Assembly (NCBI GenBank): GCA_902385025.1
Contig: CABMDX010000203.1
Location: 1-15,295, forward strand
Reading direction: 5' to 3'
Length of the DNA stretch: 15,295 bases
Source: an uncultured archaeon
GTDB lineage: Archaea > Halobacteriota > Methanosarcinia > Methanotrichales > Methanotrichaceae
Position numbers and translations under genes: made by a program. Positions within the stretch are counted from its first letter, which is position 1. Every line of letters begins with the position of its first letter. The notes under the pieces are model-generated. The model saw only the letters and a program-made list of their open reading frames with translations. It was not told the origin of the DNA and did not search any database. Shown piece after piece: positions 1 through 9,111 of this stretch.

Positions 1-2589
1 TAATTTTGAATTGAAAATGCCTATCACTAAATATAATTGCTCTTTTGGAGGAAAGCATGTCATGCCGTTCACATCAAAGATAAATCCGCCCGGAGAAATT
101 CGGCCAGTGAATCCTTTAGCACTTAGGAGGGTCCACGTTACACCAGGTTGGAAGTAGAAATCAGTATTCTGTGGGCGAGACGCAATCCTGCCCGACTCTA
201 TATCTAAATTTCTTATTTCTTCGCCGTCATTCACCCAATCCACTACAAATTCCTGATTGCCCCACCATCTTTGAAAGTCTCCGCCTTTCATGTAAGGGAA
301 CCATTTCTTGCTACTCGCCTGCGCATCCTCTCCGCTCTTGCAGCCGAAGCCTACTCGGTCACTGCCGACCTCCCACCAGAATCGGAGGAATCGGAAGTTG
401 TCCGCAGTAGCAAGTCCTTGTCTTGGCTGCGCAATATCTCCCAGCTTGGGCAGGTCCACGAACAATTTCCGCAGCCCTGGCGTTATCCAGTAAACCCAAG
501 GATTGCCGGGAATGGAGTTAAAGTCCCCCTGCTCGTAGGCGAAGACGCTCTCCGCCTGCCCGGCGAGCTGCCTCTCGAACAGCCCCCTCTTCTCCACTCC
601 CTCAGCCTTGAGGAGCCTGAACCACTTTCCAATCCAGCCTTCGGCAGGATTCAGCCGTCTGATCTCCTCAGAGTCCTTGTGGCAGGTGAAGGCCACAAAT
701 CCTTGCGCATTGGGATTGGAAATCTCAAACTCCGACCTCGGCCCCAGGTGCAGGCCGGACTCGATGGCCGCCTTGGTGCTGATCCCATCCCGGAACTTTT
801 CATAGGAAGAGATGAACATGAAGGAATGGATTGTGAGCAGTCCAAAACGCCCGAAGTCCTTTGTCAGTTCCAGACAGCGCTCGATAAAAGCTGTATAAAA
901 ATCACCTTTGGCATCAGGATAATTGCCCTCCAGGAAATCCGAAAGAGGAGGCAGCATATTCTTTCGGGTCATGTATGGCGGATTGGTAAACACGCAGTCG
1001 TACCTGCGCCGCATGATGTCCAGCAGCCGCATCCCTTTGCTGGCCTCGCCCACGAAGTAGCTCTCGTCCTCGCCCGCTGAGGCCTGCCTGCGTGCGAACT
1101 CATCAAAGGCCATGGCAATCTGATCGCCCAGCACATCCCACAGCTCCGGCCCCCAGGCATTAGTACGGGCCAGCTCCTGCGGCGCTTCAGCCATATCCTC
1201 AAACCTCTGCAGACTGGATAGATGAGCGCGGCGCTCCCTCTCCACCTCTGCAGTTATGGCTCCCTCCAGAGGCAGGAGCGACCCGGCTCCTATGCCCGAT
1301 CCGCCCCGCATGGTGCTCCAAAGCCTGCGGATGACCCTTTCGTAGACAGGCAATGAGAACTTGCAGGAGCGCAAGAACTCCTCCAGCTTGGCGTCATCAG
1401 GAAGCTGCAGCTCGGCGCAGGCCAGATGGCTCTCTGTGATCTGCGCTTTGGAGTTCATGCTCTTGGCCTTCAGGTAAAGCGCCAGGGCGGAGAGCTGCGC
1501 TGCCCGCAGGTCGATGTCTATTCCGAAGATGTTGTTGGCGATAATTGCTGCCGGTATTGCCTCCGCTGAGGCGACGGAGGGCCTTTCCGGCCATCCTTGC
1601 CCGCCTGCTCGTCCCATCTCCTCCCGGTACATCTCCGCCAGCAGGTCGAAGGCCACCAGGCCGAAGTGCATGGTCCCGCAGGCCGGATCGAGAACCTGGA
1701 TCTCACGCGCCGGCTTCAGCTTCTCTGCCGGTATCTCTCCGGCCAGTGGCACCAAATAATCCAGCTTCGCTGCAAGACAGGAATCAGGGTGCATCTGCAT
1801 CCACTGCCGGCCAAGGGTGTTTTGCACCAGGTACTTGACAATCCAGCGGGGCGTGAAAAGCTGCGTGGCTGCTGGTATGTCCTCGGGCCGGATCTTCTGC
1901 TTCTTCTTGTAGAGGCGGCTAAATACATCCGCCTTTTCCTGCTCATTGAAGTACTGATAAATCCAGCCAATCGTTTCCTCCTCTAGCCAGACATCAAACA
2001 GCGCATGGTTATTTAGCAAATCCAGGAGCGACTTCAGAGCCCTTGGCCTAGGAAAGAGACTGCTCGGCAGATTCTTAGGATCAAAGAGCACATTGATCTC
2101 CCTGGAGAGCTGCTCGCACTGCCAGAGCAGGAAATGACGATAAGCTCTGTCCCTCGGCCCTTCGCCTACCTCGTTCTGAGGCAGGCTTCCCTGCTCGTGG
2201 AGCCTGTAATCCTCCTCGTGATCCGCCAGGTAAAATTTGAACGCATTGGACTCATGATAGCGATCCACAGTCCCGCGAATGAGCTTTCTGGCCTCGAGCA
2301 TCTTGAAAGCCACCAAGCGGTTGAGATGAGTGAAGGCCGCCTCTTTGGCCAGCTTTGCCACAGCCTCCGGGCGCGTGAGACTTGCATGCACCTCATCATC
2401 GAGAAACTTCTCGAGGCGTTTTCTGGTCGACCGGACCTCAGGCAGTGACTGGACTGCTGGCAAGCGCCGGACATCCTCGAATTTGCCCTTGGCGTCTAGT
2501 CCATAAACTCCCTGAAGTAGATCCATTATCTCGCTAATGAGTTGGTCTCGTGCCTGCAGAGTCATGTCGTGGATTGCAGATCTGTCCAT
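1..2589 (-). CDS. pglX: BREX adenine-specific DNA methyltransferase PglX (N-terminal 863 residues, runs off left edge)
   Basis: PglX is the BREX N6-adenine methyltransferase that marks self DNA at a non-palindromic site and is also needed for phage exclusion. The minus-strand frame from an ATG at 2589 stays open to base 1 (863 codons read, no stop). SAM-binding motif I is DPACGT at residues 301-306 and catalytic motif IV is NPPY at residues 536-539. A segment near residue 207 (IGWIYQYFNEQEK) is typical of BREX-1 PglX proteins. Family members are about 1,200 aa, so roughly the last quarter is missing, including much of the target-recognition part. A GGAG lies about 7 nt before the ATG, and the gene starts 4 bp after the brxC stop, so it is probably translated from the same message. 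No frameshift or stop is seen, so the methylation subunit looks intact as far as it can be followed. Confidence 0.93.
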   Translation of the reverse strand, partial: MDRSAIHDMTLQARDQLISEIMDLLQGVYGLDAKGKFEDVRRLPAVQSLPEVRSTRKRLEKFLDDEVHASLTRPEAVAKLAKEAAFTHLNRLVAFKMLEARKLIRGTVDRYHESNAFKFYLADHEEDYRLHEQGSLPQNEVGEGPRDRAYRHFLLWQCEQLSREINVLFDPKNLPSSLFPRPRALKSLLDLLNNHALFDVWLEEETIGWIYQYFNEQEKADVFSRLYKKKQKIRPEDIPAATQLFTPRWIVKYLVQNTLGRQWMQMHPDSCLAAKLDYLVPLAGEIPAEKLKPAREIQVLDPACGTMHFGLVAFDLLAEMYREEMGRAGGQGWPERPSVASAEAIPAAIIANNIFGIDIDLRAAQLSALALYLKAKSMNSKAQITESHLACAELQLPDDAKLEEFLRSCKFSLPVYERVIRRLWSTMRGGSGIGAGSLLPLEGAITAEVERERRAHLSSLQRFEDMAEAPQELARTNAWGPELWDVLGDQIAMAFDEFARRQASAGEDESYFVGEASKGMRLLDIMRRRYDCVFTNPPYMTRKNMLPPLSDFLEGNYPDAKGDFYTAFIERCLELTKDFGRFGLLTIHSFMFISSYEKFRDGISTKAAIESGLHLGPRSEFEISNPNAQGFVAFTCHKDSEEIRRLNPAEGWIGKWFRLLKAEGVEKRGLFERQLAGQAESVFAYEQGDFNSIPGNPWVYWITPGLRKLFVDLPKLGDIAQPRQGLATADNFRFLRFWWEVGSDRVGFGCKSGEDAQASSKKWFPYMKGGDFQRWWGNQEFVVDWVNDGEEIRNLDIESGRIASRPQNTDFYFQPGVTWTLLSAKGFTGRISPGGFIFDVNGMTCFPPKEQLYLVIGIFNSKL

Positions 2590-2593
2590 CGAA

Positions 2594-5500
2594 TCACTCC
2601 AGGATTATGCTTGCATTCTCCAAAAGAAGCCTCATCAAATGCTCCCTCAGGACCTCTACAACCTTCTCCACGGACTCTTCAGAATCGATCTTGCCTTTGT
2701 AAATCCTGGAAAGACGCACCCTTTCCACTCGCGTTGGTAGGTCTGCGGGAGCTGTTAGCTTTGCGATCCTCTCCAGCGCATCGGCCTTGAACTCCGGCAA
2801 AGCTTGCTGATCGGACTCCATCTGCGGAATGCTAGCCCTGCAATTGGAGCAGTAAACGCCGCTTTCTGAGATATTCAAATCCTCGCAGCCTTTTCTATTC
2901 ATCTCCCGCAATATAAGCTCCCTCATCGGCTCCTTGATGATCTGCCAGTCCGGACCAAGCTTTATCTCCTCTATCATCGCCTGGAATGCATCTCTTCGGG
3001 AGTTATGCAGGCTGCTGTAAATCTCAAGATAGCTCTTGGCGATTTCTGCTGACAGCCTTTTCCTCTCGCCCAGCCTTGAATATAGATCTGGGGATGAAAG
3101 AATAGAATCAAGATCAATAGCCTTCTTCTTGAATTCGTCATCGTCATCAATCCGGCCTTCGAGAACCGGACACATCTCCCTCAGAGCAAATCTGGCATTC
3201 TTAATGGCTTTAATGGCCTCTTCGTCTGCACAGTCCCTTATGCAGTGGACGCCATCCAGCGATTCCTTCAGAGATTTTCCTTCGCCTGCTAAAATGGCTA
3301 CCACATCCTCAGCCGTCCCTGATCGAGCCTGCTGGAAGATCTCTTTGACAGCTTCAAAGCGACTCAGCCCAGGCAGACCGTTGGCTTTGATGCGCTCCTC
3401 AATGGGCAGCAGCTCTCGCATCTCCTTCTCAGCAAACCCCTTGAAGGCGGAGGCTATTGCATTCTTGTCCACGTCTATTGTCCCCCCTGCAATTTCCTCG
3501 AAGCTCCGCACTGCTCTTGTCAGGTCTTTCAAGTCCAATACCTTGGCCGGAGTAAACAGGGCTGACCTAAAGGTTCTATTGTTGGTGAAGGCTTCATGGC
3601 TGGCTGCATCTTTGTAGGAATCAAAGCGCTGCCCTCCAAAAGAGACCTCAATCGATCCGGCCCGGAAGAGCACCGCCAGCACCAACCTGAGCAGATCCAG
3701 ATCTCCTCCATAACCAAGGCCTCCGAAGTGGTCCTCAAGAGCCTTGCCCGTCCTTGTATCTCTGTTTCCGTAGCCGTGCTCCCGGTTCAGATAATCGAAA
3801 ACTTCTCGGGCCACTTCAGCGCTCGAATTAATGACATATTTCTGGCCATCCTTTACCGCCAGATTCATTCCCTGCTCTCCGCTGTAAAAAATAGCAGGAA
3901 GGCCGCTCAGGTTCGCAGCCTTCAGCAGCTCCTCGGCCTCGTCTCCTTCCAGATCTTTGGCCCAGGAAGGAAGCTTGGGGTAGAGATCCAGAACAACATC
4001 ATCCAAAAGCTTCTTGATTATGCTCTCCACGCTCTTGCCAAGATCCGATCCATCCTTGGAGCTCCCCCGGAACATAGAGGAGCCACTCATAAAAGCCTCA
4101 GATACCTTCTCTTGCAGACGGGCCTTCTTCCGGCTTACTTCCTTCTTCTCTGCTTCCAGAAGGGCAGCCTCCTCCACAGTAATCTTGTTTTGGGCCCTCA
4201 GATGGTCATACTTTTTCACCATCTCCTTGGAGGAATGAAGATCTGCAACAAGCGAATCAATCTCCGCATCCAGCGGAAATATGAAGTAAATTTCGTTCTT
4301 GTGAGCGTCCAGTCTGCTCTCGCCCCTTATCTCTTCCTTCTTGGCCTGGAAGGTCGCAGCATCATCTGAAGTGATTATGGATAGAGGTATCTGGCCATCT
4401 TCGATCCTATCGCCATTGTAGCTGACTTGTACCTTGAAGGTCTTGAGCTTCTGGAAGCGATAGTTCTTCAATCCCAGCTCGCCGAAGATTCCGGAGATTG
4501 CCTCGTTGAAAATATCTCTTCTATCTCTGGGCTTGGGCTCCAGGCTCCTTCTCTCTGTCTCCCAGCTCTTCTCCTGAGCGGTCTGCAGCTTCCAGCCATC
4601 CTCAGTATTTCTGACGAACTTGGCCTCAAGCAAAAGGTCCAAGGCCGACCTGACATCCGCCAGGGGTGCGGGCCGATCGACTTCATCCACCAGGCAGGCG
4701 GCAATATTGGCCTCGGTCCTGGGAAGATCTCTAATAAACTCCAGTAGGCATATGGCCTTGGCAGTCCTCAAAGCCCAAGGAGATGCTTTCCTGAAACCTC
4801 TGCCAACATCATCGATGTCCTTTCGTTTCTCTGTGGAGATGTTGCCCTCCACCAGGTCGAAGATCTTATCCAATGTGACAAGAAAGCCCACCGGTTTGTC
4901 TTTCAAAGCAGTCCTCTCATTGATCAGCATCTCATGGGCCTGCTTGATGATTGTCCGGTTGCTTCCGCCCAGGTGCTTGTCGGCACCAGGCTGCAAGCGG
5001 ATGCCGGACATAATGTCTATGGATATATCGATGAAGTGAGGAAGATATGGATAGCTCTGAACGAACTCCTCCTCTGAAACCTCGCTCTTCCTTGATGTCC
5101 TGTCCAGATGACAGCTGAGGTTCAGCTGTCCCTGGGCCCGAGCAAATAAGCCTTTCAAGACCGGTATTGCATCATCCTTCTTGGCCAGCACTCTCCTGCT
5201 TGCCACTTCACGAATATCCGCTGGAGCCAGGTCAACCCGGTACTTGAACCTGTCCTGCAGCTTGGCCAGCTCTACCCTCTTTGAATCCAGAGCTGCCACA
5301 ACCTCCTCCAGCTTCTCCTGGGAGGTGACGGCCACCCAAGTCGGCGCAATGGCCTTCTTGGCCTTCAAGCGATTCTTGCTCACCTTGCCAAATTGCTCCA
5401 CAACGGCACGTAGATCTTCAATCCTGTCCACGCTCCGGGCCACGTACTGCCCGACCTCATCGATTATGAAGAATAGAGCTTTGCCGGAGCGTCTTCGCGC

Positions 5501-6241
5501 CGTTAGCTCAAAGGCCCGATCAACAACCATTTCGACAGTAAGGGTAGGATGCCTTCCCTGGAGGGATTTGGCCCAGGAATCGGCTTGAGGAAATGTCTCA
5601 GAGTTCATTTTATGAAGGATGGCAGAGGCATAATTGATCTTCATAGCCCCTTTTCGGGCCGCGCTCCAATCTTTGCCCGTGACCTCTTTAGAGAGCTCTA
5701 CGAATTCATTGAGCCTGCCATCACCTTCAAGTTCGATCTCAAGCTCGGCAATATCATAGTCTTCAGCGTAGTCCAGGTGAGAGAGCAGTCGTCTGTAGAT
5801 GACCTCTGCAATCTTCTCGTCACCTCTCTTGACCTCCTTAGCCTTGGAGATATCAAACATGATCACCTCTGTTGGCACCCCCTTGTTAACGAAATCAACA
5901 AATTCGCCGATTCGTCTGTCCTTTAGCTGATTCTTGAAGAGGTCACTGTACCTGTTCTCCAGTATTTCGGGATTGGCCAATACATATCCCAGATTCTTGG
6001 CGAAGGAAGATTTGCCGGAGCCAAAGAAACCAGATATCCAGATTCCTACGCCTTCGTGAGGTTCGGACGGAGCTTCGGCTATTGCTTTTAGGAGCGTCTT
6101 ATAATGATCCTTGATCCGGTCTGTTGCCACGTACTCGGTAATCTCCGAGTAGACTGTCTGCTCATCCAGTTGATCCACCTGTATTATCTCTTCGATGACC
6201 TGGTTCAGATCCCTGGAGAGTAGATCCCCGATTAATTCCAT
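2594..6241 (-). CDS. brxC: BREX P-loop ATPase BrxC
   Basis: This 1,215-aa protein has the size and layout of BrxC, the large AAA-type ATPase of BREX systems, required for both methylation and defence. The Walker A motif is GFFGSGKS at residues 71-78. A Walker B is FFIIDEVGQY at about 257-266, with D261 and E262. A sensor-1-like stretch follows (WVAVTSQEKL, about 302-311), then an arginine-rich LQDRFKYRV. A long charged helical section (about 670-720) may be coiled coil. Near the C-terminus C1131-S-N-C1134 could be half of a zinc knuckle; I cannot identify the other ligands. The ATG at 6241 follows GGAG by about 8 nt and lies 21 bp after the brxB stop. The reading frame is complete. Identification rests on ATPase motifs, length and position between brxB and pglX. 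Confidence 0.92.
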   Translation of the reverse strand: MELIGDLLSRDLNQVIEEIIQVDQLDEQTVYSEITEYVATDRIKDHYKTLLKAIAEAPSEPHEGVGIWISGFFGSGKSSFAKNLGYVLANPEILENRYSDLFKNQLKDRRIGEFVDFVNKGVPTEVIMFDISKAKEVKRGDEKIAEVIYRRLLSHLDYAEDYDIAELEIELEGDGRLNEFVELSKEVTGKDWSAARKGAMKINYASAILHKMNSETFPQADSWAKSLQGRHPTLTVEMVVDRAFELTARRRSGKALFFIIDEVGQYVARSVDRIEDLRAVVEQFGKVSKNRLKAKKAIAPTWVAVTSQEKLEEVVAALDSKRVELAKLQDRFKYRVDLAPADIREVASRRVLAKKDDAIPVLKGLFARAQGQLNLSCHLDRTSRKSEVSEEEFVQSYPYLPHFIDISIDIMSGIRLQPGADKHLGGSNRTIIKQAHEMLINERTALKDKPVGFLVTLDKIFDLVEGNISTEKRKDIDDVGRGFRKASPWALRTAKAICLLEFIRDLPRTEANIAACLVDEVDRPAPLADVRSALDLLLEAKFVRNTEDGWKLQTAQEKSWETERRSLEPKPRDRRDIFNEAISGIFGELGLKNYRFQKLKTFKVQVSYNGDRIEDGQIPLSIITSDDAATFQAKKEEIRGESRLDAHKNEIYFIFPLDAEIDSLVADLHSSKEMVKKYDHLRAQNKITVEEAALLEAEKKEVSRKKARLQEKVSEAFMSGSSMFRGSSKDGSDLGKSVESIIKKLLDDVVLDLYPKLPSWAKDLEGDEAEELLKAANLSGLPAIFYSGEQGMNLAVKDGQKYVINSSAEVAREVFDYLNREHGYGNRDTRTGKALEDHFGGLGYGGDLDLLRLVLAVLFRAGSIEVSFGGQRFDSYKDAASHEAFTNNRTFRSALFTPAKVLDLKDLTRAVRSFEEIAGGTIDVDKNAIASAFKGFAEKEMRELLPIEERIKANGLPGLSRFEAVKEIFQQARSGTAEDVVAILAGEGKSLKESLDGVHCIRDCADEEAIKAIKNARFALREMCPVLEGRIDDDDEFKKKAIDLDSILSSPDLYSRLGERKRLSAEIAKSYLEIYSSLHNSRRDAFQAMIEEIKLGPDWQIIKEPMRELILREMNRKGCEDLNISESGVYCSNCRASIPQMESDQQALPEFKADALERIAKLTAPADLPTRVERVRLSRIYKGKIDSEESVEKVVEVLREHLMRLLLENASIILE

Positions 6242-6262
6242 TCCTGCATCTCCCTCTAAACC

Positions 6263-6841
6263 TCAGTATATCTTCACCCTGTAATTGCCTTGAACTTCCC
6301 TGTCCTTTAAATCCATGAAACGAAGGCCGGTTGTCCCATCTATTGTCCCCGGATAGAAGAGTATGGTCGTTATCCTGGTGCAGCCATGCATCTCATCAAG
6401 CAGCCGGGACATAGGATATGTCGCCGGTGCCATGGATGCGGCTCTGGTAAGAAAAGCAATATGCTTTGCAGGATCGAGGGACTTCAGACGCTCGGCCAGC
6501 AGATTTTTGAGAGGACGATAATCGGAATCCGAGAGGTATATTGTAACCTGCTCCTGGGCTTTCTCAAATCCCATCGCCTTTTCAAGCTCGATTATTTGAT
6601 CCAATCCCTCAGATTCTTCTATGGCCTGCCAGAGCAGTTCGGCCAATGAGATCGTCACTGTCTCCTTTCCGATAGCCTTCAGTCTGGTGGCCAGCAGGCT
6701 CAGCTCTTTTCGCAGCACCCACTCATCTTGTGGCTCGTACCTCAATATGGCAAAAGGCATATCATGGTAAACGCTCACTTGCGACGGCTCTGCCTTGAGG
6801 TCATTCTCCAATAGCTCAATGCGCTCTTTCAAGGATAGCAT
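6263..6841 (-). CDS. brxB: BREX protein BrxB (DUF1788)
   Basis: BrxB is a small conserved BREX protein of the DUF1788 family; its biochemical role is not firmly known. The family pattern is visible: an early HDMPFAILRYEP, a middle section that matches the isoleucine-leucine-rich core (VTISLAELLW), and a C-terminal block with FYPGTID, LRFMDL and a terminal YRVKIY. An ATG at 6847 would give 194 aa, but GAGGAG at 6849-6854 is only 1 nt from it and 7 nt from the next ATG at 6841. I therefore prefer 6841 (192 aa). The gene begins inside the 3' end of brxA, overlapping it by 26 nt, which suggests translational coupling, and sits 21 bp before brxC. It looks intact. Confidence 0.9.
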   Translation of the reverse strand: MLSLKERIELLENDLKAEPSQVSVYHDMPFAILRYEPQDEWVLRKELSLLATRLKAIGKETVTISLAELLWQAIEESEGLDQIIELEKAMGFEKAQEQVTIYLSDSDYRPLKNLLAERLKSLDPAKHIAFLTRAASMAPATYPMSRLLDEMHGCTRITTILFYPGTIDGTTGLRFMDLKDREVQGNYRVKIY

Positions 6842-7130
6842 GAACATACTCCTCGATGGACTCAGATGGAAATACGATCCTGATCACGGACCCTGCCGCA
6901 TGATAATCAAGCAAATGCTGCTGGTGGGCTTCCATAAAGAGATGCTCCACTGCCTCGGTTCTCAGGAAGAATAATTGCCATTCTTTGCTTTCCAAAAGAC
7001 GTTTGCCTGAGGGCTGAATCCTGCTTAGATAATAGGCAATATAACAGAAGGCATCAATTCTTAAATAAGCTGGCGTAAGACGCTTATTTTTCAATCCCTG
7101 AAGAACTCCAAAGTCACTCAAGGTACTCAT
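6816..7130 (-). CDS. brxA: BrxA C-terminal part (DUF1819), separated from the N-terminal part by an in-frame stop
   Basis: This open frame is the C-terminal part of a DUF1819 protein: LSDFGVLQG, the aromatic FCYIAYYLSR, WQLFFL and a late AGSVIRIVFPSE follow the family pattern. It is in the same frame as the upstream N-terminal part; one codon, TAA at 7134-7136, separates them. TTG (7133) and ATG (7130) follow the stop at once, so restart of translation is possible, but no Shine-Dalgarno sequence precedes them. The C-terminal piece is about 105 aa. Its 3' end overlaps brxB. It is either the 3' remnant of a broken brxA or a separately translated half; the sequence alone cannot decide, and a base-call error is also possible. 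Confidence 0.75.
   Translation of the reverse strand: MSTLSDFGVLQGLKNKRLTPAYLRIDAFCYIAYYLSRIQPSGKRLLESKEWQLFFLRTEAVEHLFMEAHQQHLLDYHAAGSVIRIVFPSESIEEYVHAILERAH
6849..6854 (-). promoter_or_regulatory. Ribosome binding site deciding the brxB start
   Basis: GAGGAG lies 7 nt before the ATG at 6841 and only 1 nt before the ATG at 6847, so the downstream ATG is the better start. The site lies inside the 3' end of brxA. Confidence 0.6.
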
Positions 7131-7133
7131 CAA

Positions 7134-7607
7134 TTACCGAGCAGATTTCTCAATGGTGTTATCTGACCAGGGTCTGGCTGTCAATCCTTTGAAGATTTTC
7201 TCTCGTATCCAATTTTCGGCATCCTTAACCAAAATATCCTGCCTTCCGCTCTCATACCTCGGCCATAGAATTTCAGTAACAAAGTCGTGTATGAGCAGAT
7301 CAGATCTTGCCGCATGAAAGTACAGAATCTGGTCCAGGCTATCTGCAGGATGTTTTGCCTTGATCAGACTAATTAAGGCTTTGGTTACCTGAACGTCATT
7401 TAAATAGCGCATCCGAAATGCATTTAATATATCTTCCGCTCTCGAACGAGATGCCTTTCCAAGAATGTTGCTCTGGCGAAAATAATTAAAATTATCTTGG
7501 ATTGAGGTTGAGTTATCCCAGAAGGCCAGCAGGATCTTAGTCTCGGTTAGTATCGCGCCCGATTTCAAGATCTTACTTGAATATATGTGCTCCTTGCTGG
7601 ATCTCAT
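7134..7607 (-). CDS. brxA: BrxA N-terminal part (DUF1819), ends at a premature TAA
   Basis: BrxA is a small DNA-binding protein at the head of BREX-1 operons. The frame shows the family's opening (IYSSKILKSGAILTETKILLA), a basic middle section (RQSNILGKASRSRAEDILNAF) and a helix-rich HDFVTEILWPRY before ending at NTIEKSAR-stop. An ATG at 7694 would add 29 residues but has no Shine-Dalgarno sequence and follows stops directly upstream. The ATG at 7607 has GAGGGG 6 nt upstream and puts the family motif about 8 residues in, so I prefer it (157 aa). With the C-terminal part the full protein would be about 263 residues, in the usual range. It is the first gene of the operon, so a nonsense codon here could also reduce translation of brxB downstream. 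Confidence 0.75.
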   Translation of the reverse strand: MRSSKEHIYSSKILKSGAILTETKILLAFWDNSTSIQDNFNYFRQSNILGKASRSRAEDILNAFRMRYLNDVQVTKALISLIKAKHPADSLDQILYFHAARSDLLIHDFVTEILWPRYESGRQDILVKDAENWIREKIFKGLTARPWSDNTIEKSAR

Positions 7608-7613
7608 CCGCTT

Positions 7614-7619
7614 CCCCTC
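7614..7619 (-). promoter_or_regulatory. Ribosome binding site deciding the brxA start
   Basis: GAGGGG lies 6 nt before the ATG at 7607. The longer start at 7694 has no comparable site, so this favours the shorter BrxA. Confidence 0.5.
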
Positions 7620-7694
7620 AAATGATACAGAGAGAAAGCTAGCTGTTTCCGCATCCCTCCAATCCTCCAGAATTTCCCGATCCAGCCACGTCAT

Positions 7695-8007
7695 ATGGAT
7701 TTATCATCGTTGCGGTTACGGAGAGCATGAAATTTAAGGCTCTTCGTTATTTCCTGTGGGTAACCTCAGGATGTCGATCAACGATGTTCCTGAGTCACGA
7801 TTGCCCATGAACCGAACCGAGAAAGTGGTTGATAGCGATAATCCGTCCAGGAACATGAATATCCGGCGATCTTTCTTGGTGCGAATCTTTTCTCTTCCTC
7901 GTGTCCACCCACACAAAACAGCGAGGAGCCAAATTTAATAATCTAAATTCAGTCAAACAGCGCACCCGCAGCGAGCCGCGGGGCATGTATGCGCCGTTTG
8001 TAATAAT
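7695..8007. other. Gene-free stretch between brxA and the IS256 element
   Basis: About 310 bp upstream of brxA. Short open frames exist on both strands (up to about 88 codons), but none resembles a protein family I know and their frames are mutually incompatible. On the minus strand CTTAAATT at 7731-7738 is a weak TATA-like candidate for the BREX promoter. A short hairpin (CCCGC/GCGGG with an 8-nt loop) lies near 7966-7983. The far end abuts the IS inverted repeat, so sequence originally further upstream may have been displaced or lost. Confidence 0.4.
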
Positions 8008-8031
8008 GGTAGTGTCCCGAATCTGCTGTAA
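8008..8031 (+). repeat. IS256 terminal inverted repeat, end distal to the transposase start
   Basis: Begins GGTAGTGTCCCGA, identical over 13 bases to the opposite end read inverted, then matching at 7 of the next 11 positions. Confidence 0.8.
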
Positions 8032-8077
8032 TTTCGTAGCTACCCTGTATCCTACTATCATTACTCCTCATCCATAG

Positions 8078-8961
8078 TTAAATACCTTTTACCGTGACCC
8101 ACTCTTCATTTATATTTATCATTATGCATCCTGCTAATCTCATCAGGGATTGATCACTTGGGAATGCTCCTACTGGTCTGCTTCTGCGCTTCAATTCTTT
8201 ATTGATACGCTCAATGATGTTCGTTGTTCGTATCCTCTTCCAATGTGCATTTGGGAATTCCTTATAATTCCACAAATCGAATCTGAAGTTATCGATTGTC
8301 TCTGCCGCAGGCTTTTGCCCTATGTCTCTGAGTTCATTCGCCAGTACCTGCATCTTCATCTCGTCGTCTAATGCATCTTCTAGCCTGTTAGCGATCTTCT
8401 GTTTGTCCTTTTTGGGAATGCTTTCCAGTACAGCCCTGGAGAAATGGACATGGCAATACTGCCAGGAGGCTCCCAGGAAAGACGATTTTACTGCTTTCTG
8501 AATTCCCTTGTAAGCATCTGATTTGACTAGCTCGACACCATCTAAGCCTCTATCCTTAAGGCTTTTGAATAGTGTCAACCAATAGCCGCTATCCTCTGAG
8601 TCAGCAATGCTGGCGCCCAGGATCTCCCTAAGGCCATCTTCGCGAATACCCGCTACAATCAAGAGGGCTTTGCTTTCATATCGAACGCCACATCTGACCT
8701 TGAAGTAGGTAGCATCAACCAGTAGATAGCGAATCTTAGCTTCAATTGACCGCTTGAGAAATTCATCGACTTTCTCGTCGAGAATCTTGCATTCTTGAGG
8801 GTTCTTTGTCTGGTGCCGTTTCTGTGTGCCTTTCTATGAGGACTGCGCTCATAAGGGAGAGCACCGCTCTGCAGATATGCCTCAAAAAGCATAACCGCAT
8901 TCAGGAAGTCGGTTATGACCTGTTTTAATCCGCTATTCGGATCGACAAGATAATTTATCAC
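8078..8961 (-). pseudogene. IS256-family DDE transposase, frameshifted with an internal deletion
   Basis: The N-terminal part starts at a GTG (8961) and reads as an IS256 transposase for about 57 codons (SGALPYERSPHRKAHRNGT, then RTLK). The frame then departs and stops at 8659. In another frame, from about 8795, the protein resumes at ILDEKVDEFLKR and continues to 8078 without a stop. Catalytic residues remain: first Asp in LLVDATYFKV (codon 8714-8716), second Asp in VKSDAYKG, and the Glu in TTNIIERINKE. The C-terminus EEWVTVKG is also typical. In full-length relatives about 75-80 residues lie between RTLK and the LDEKV segment, so a central block is gone and the junction is out of frame. The transposase cannot be functional as read. 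Confidence 0.88.
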
Positions 8962-9111
8962 AGGCTCTAATGGTTACATGGCCTTGTATCCTCCTTGATT
9001 TCGTGGTACAATTCAAGTTGGATATAGGGCTATTATAAATCTTGCAGATGATCAGAATGCTGACCTGCTAATAGTAGCATTCTATACATTGCCAAGATTA
9101 TTACTACTATT

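Noticed and set aside
271..1080. Open frame of 269 codons on the plus strand
   Set aside because: It lies entirely opposite the pglX frame, whose motifs I (DPACGT) and IV (NPPY) and open length prove the minus strand is coding. No family resemblance on the plus strand.
3596..4369. Open frame of 257 codons on the plus strand
   Set aside because: Shadow of brxC, which is a continuous 1,215-codon frame with Walker motifs.
7134..7136. Pyrrolysine readthrough of the brxA stop
   Set aside because: Pyrrolysine is inserted at TAG; this codon is TAA.
7795..8061. 88-codon minus-strand frame upstream of brxA
   Set aside because: It crosses the IS inverted repeat at 8008, has no recognisable domain and no ribosome binding site.
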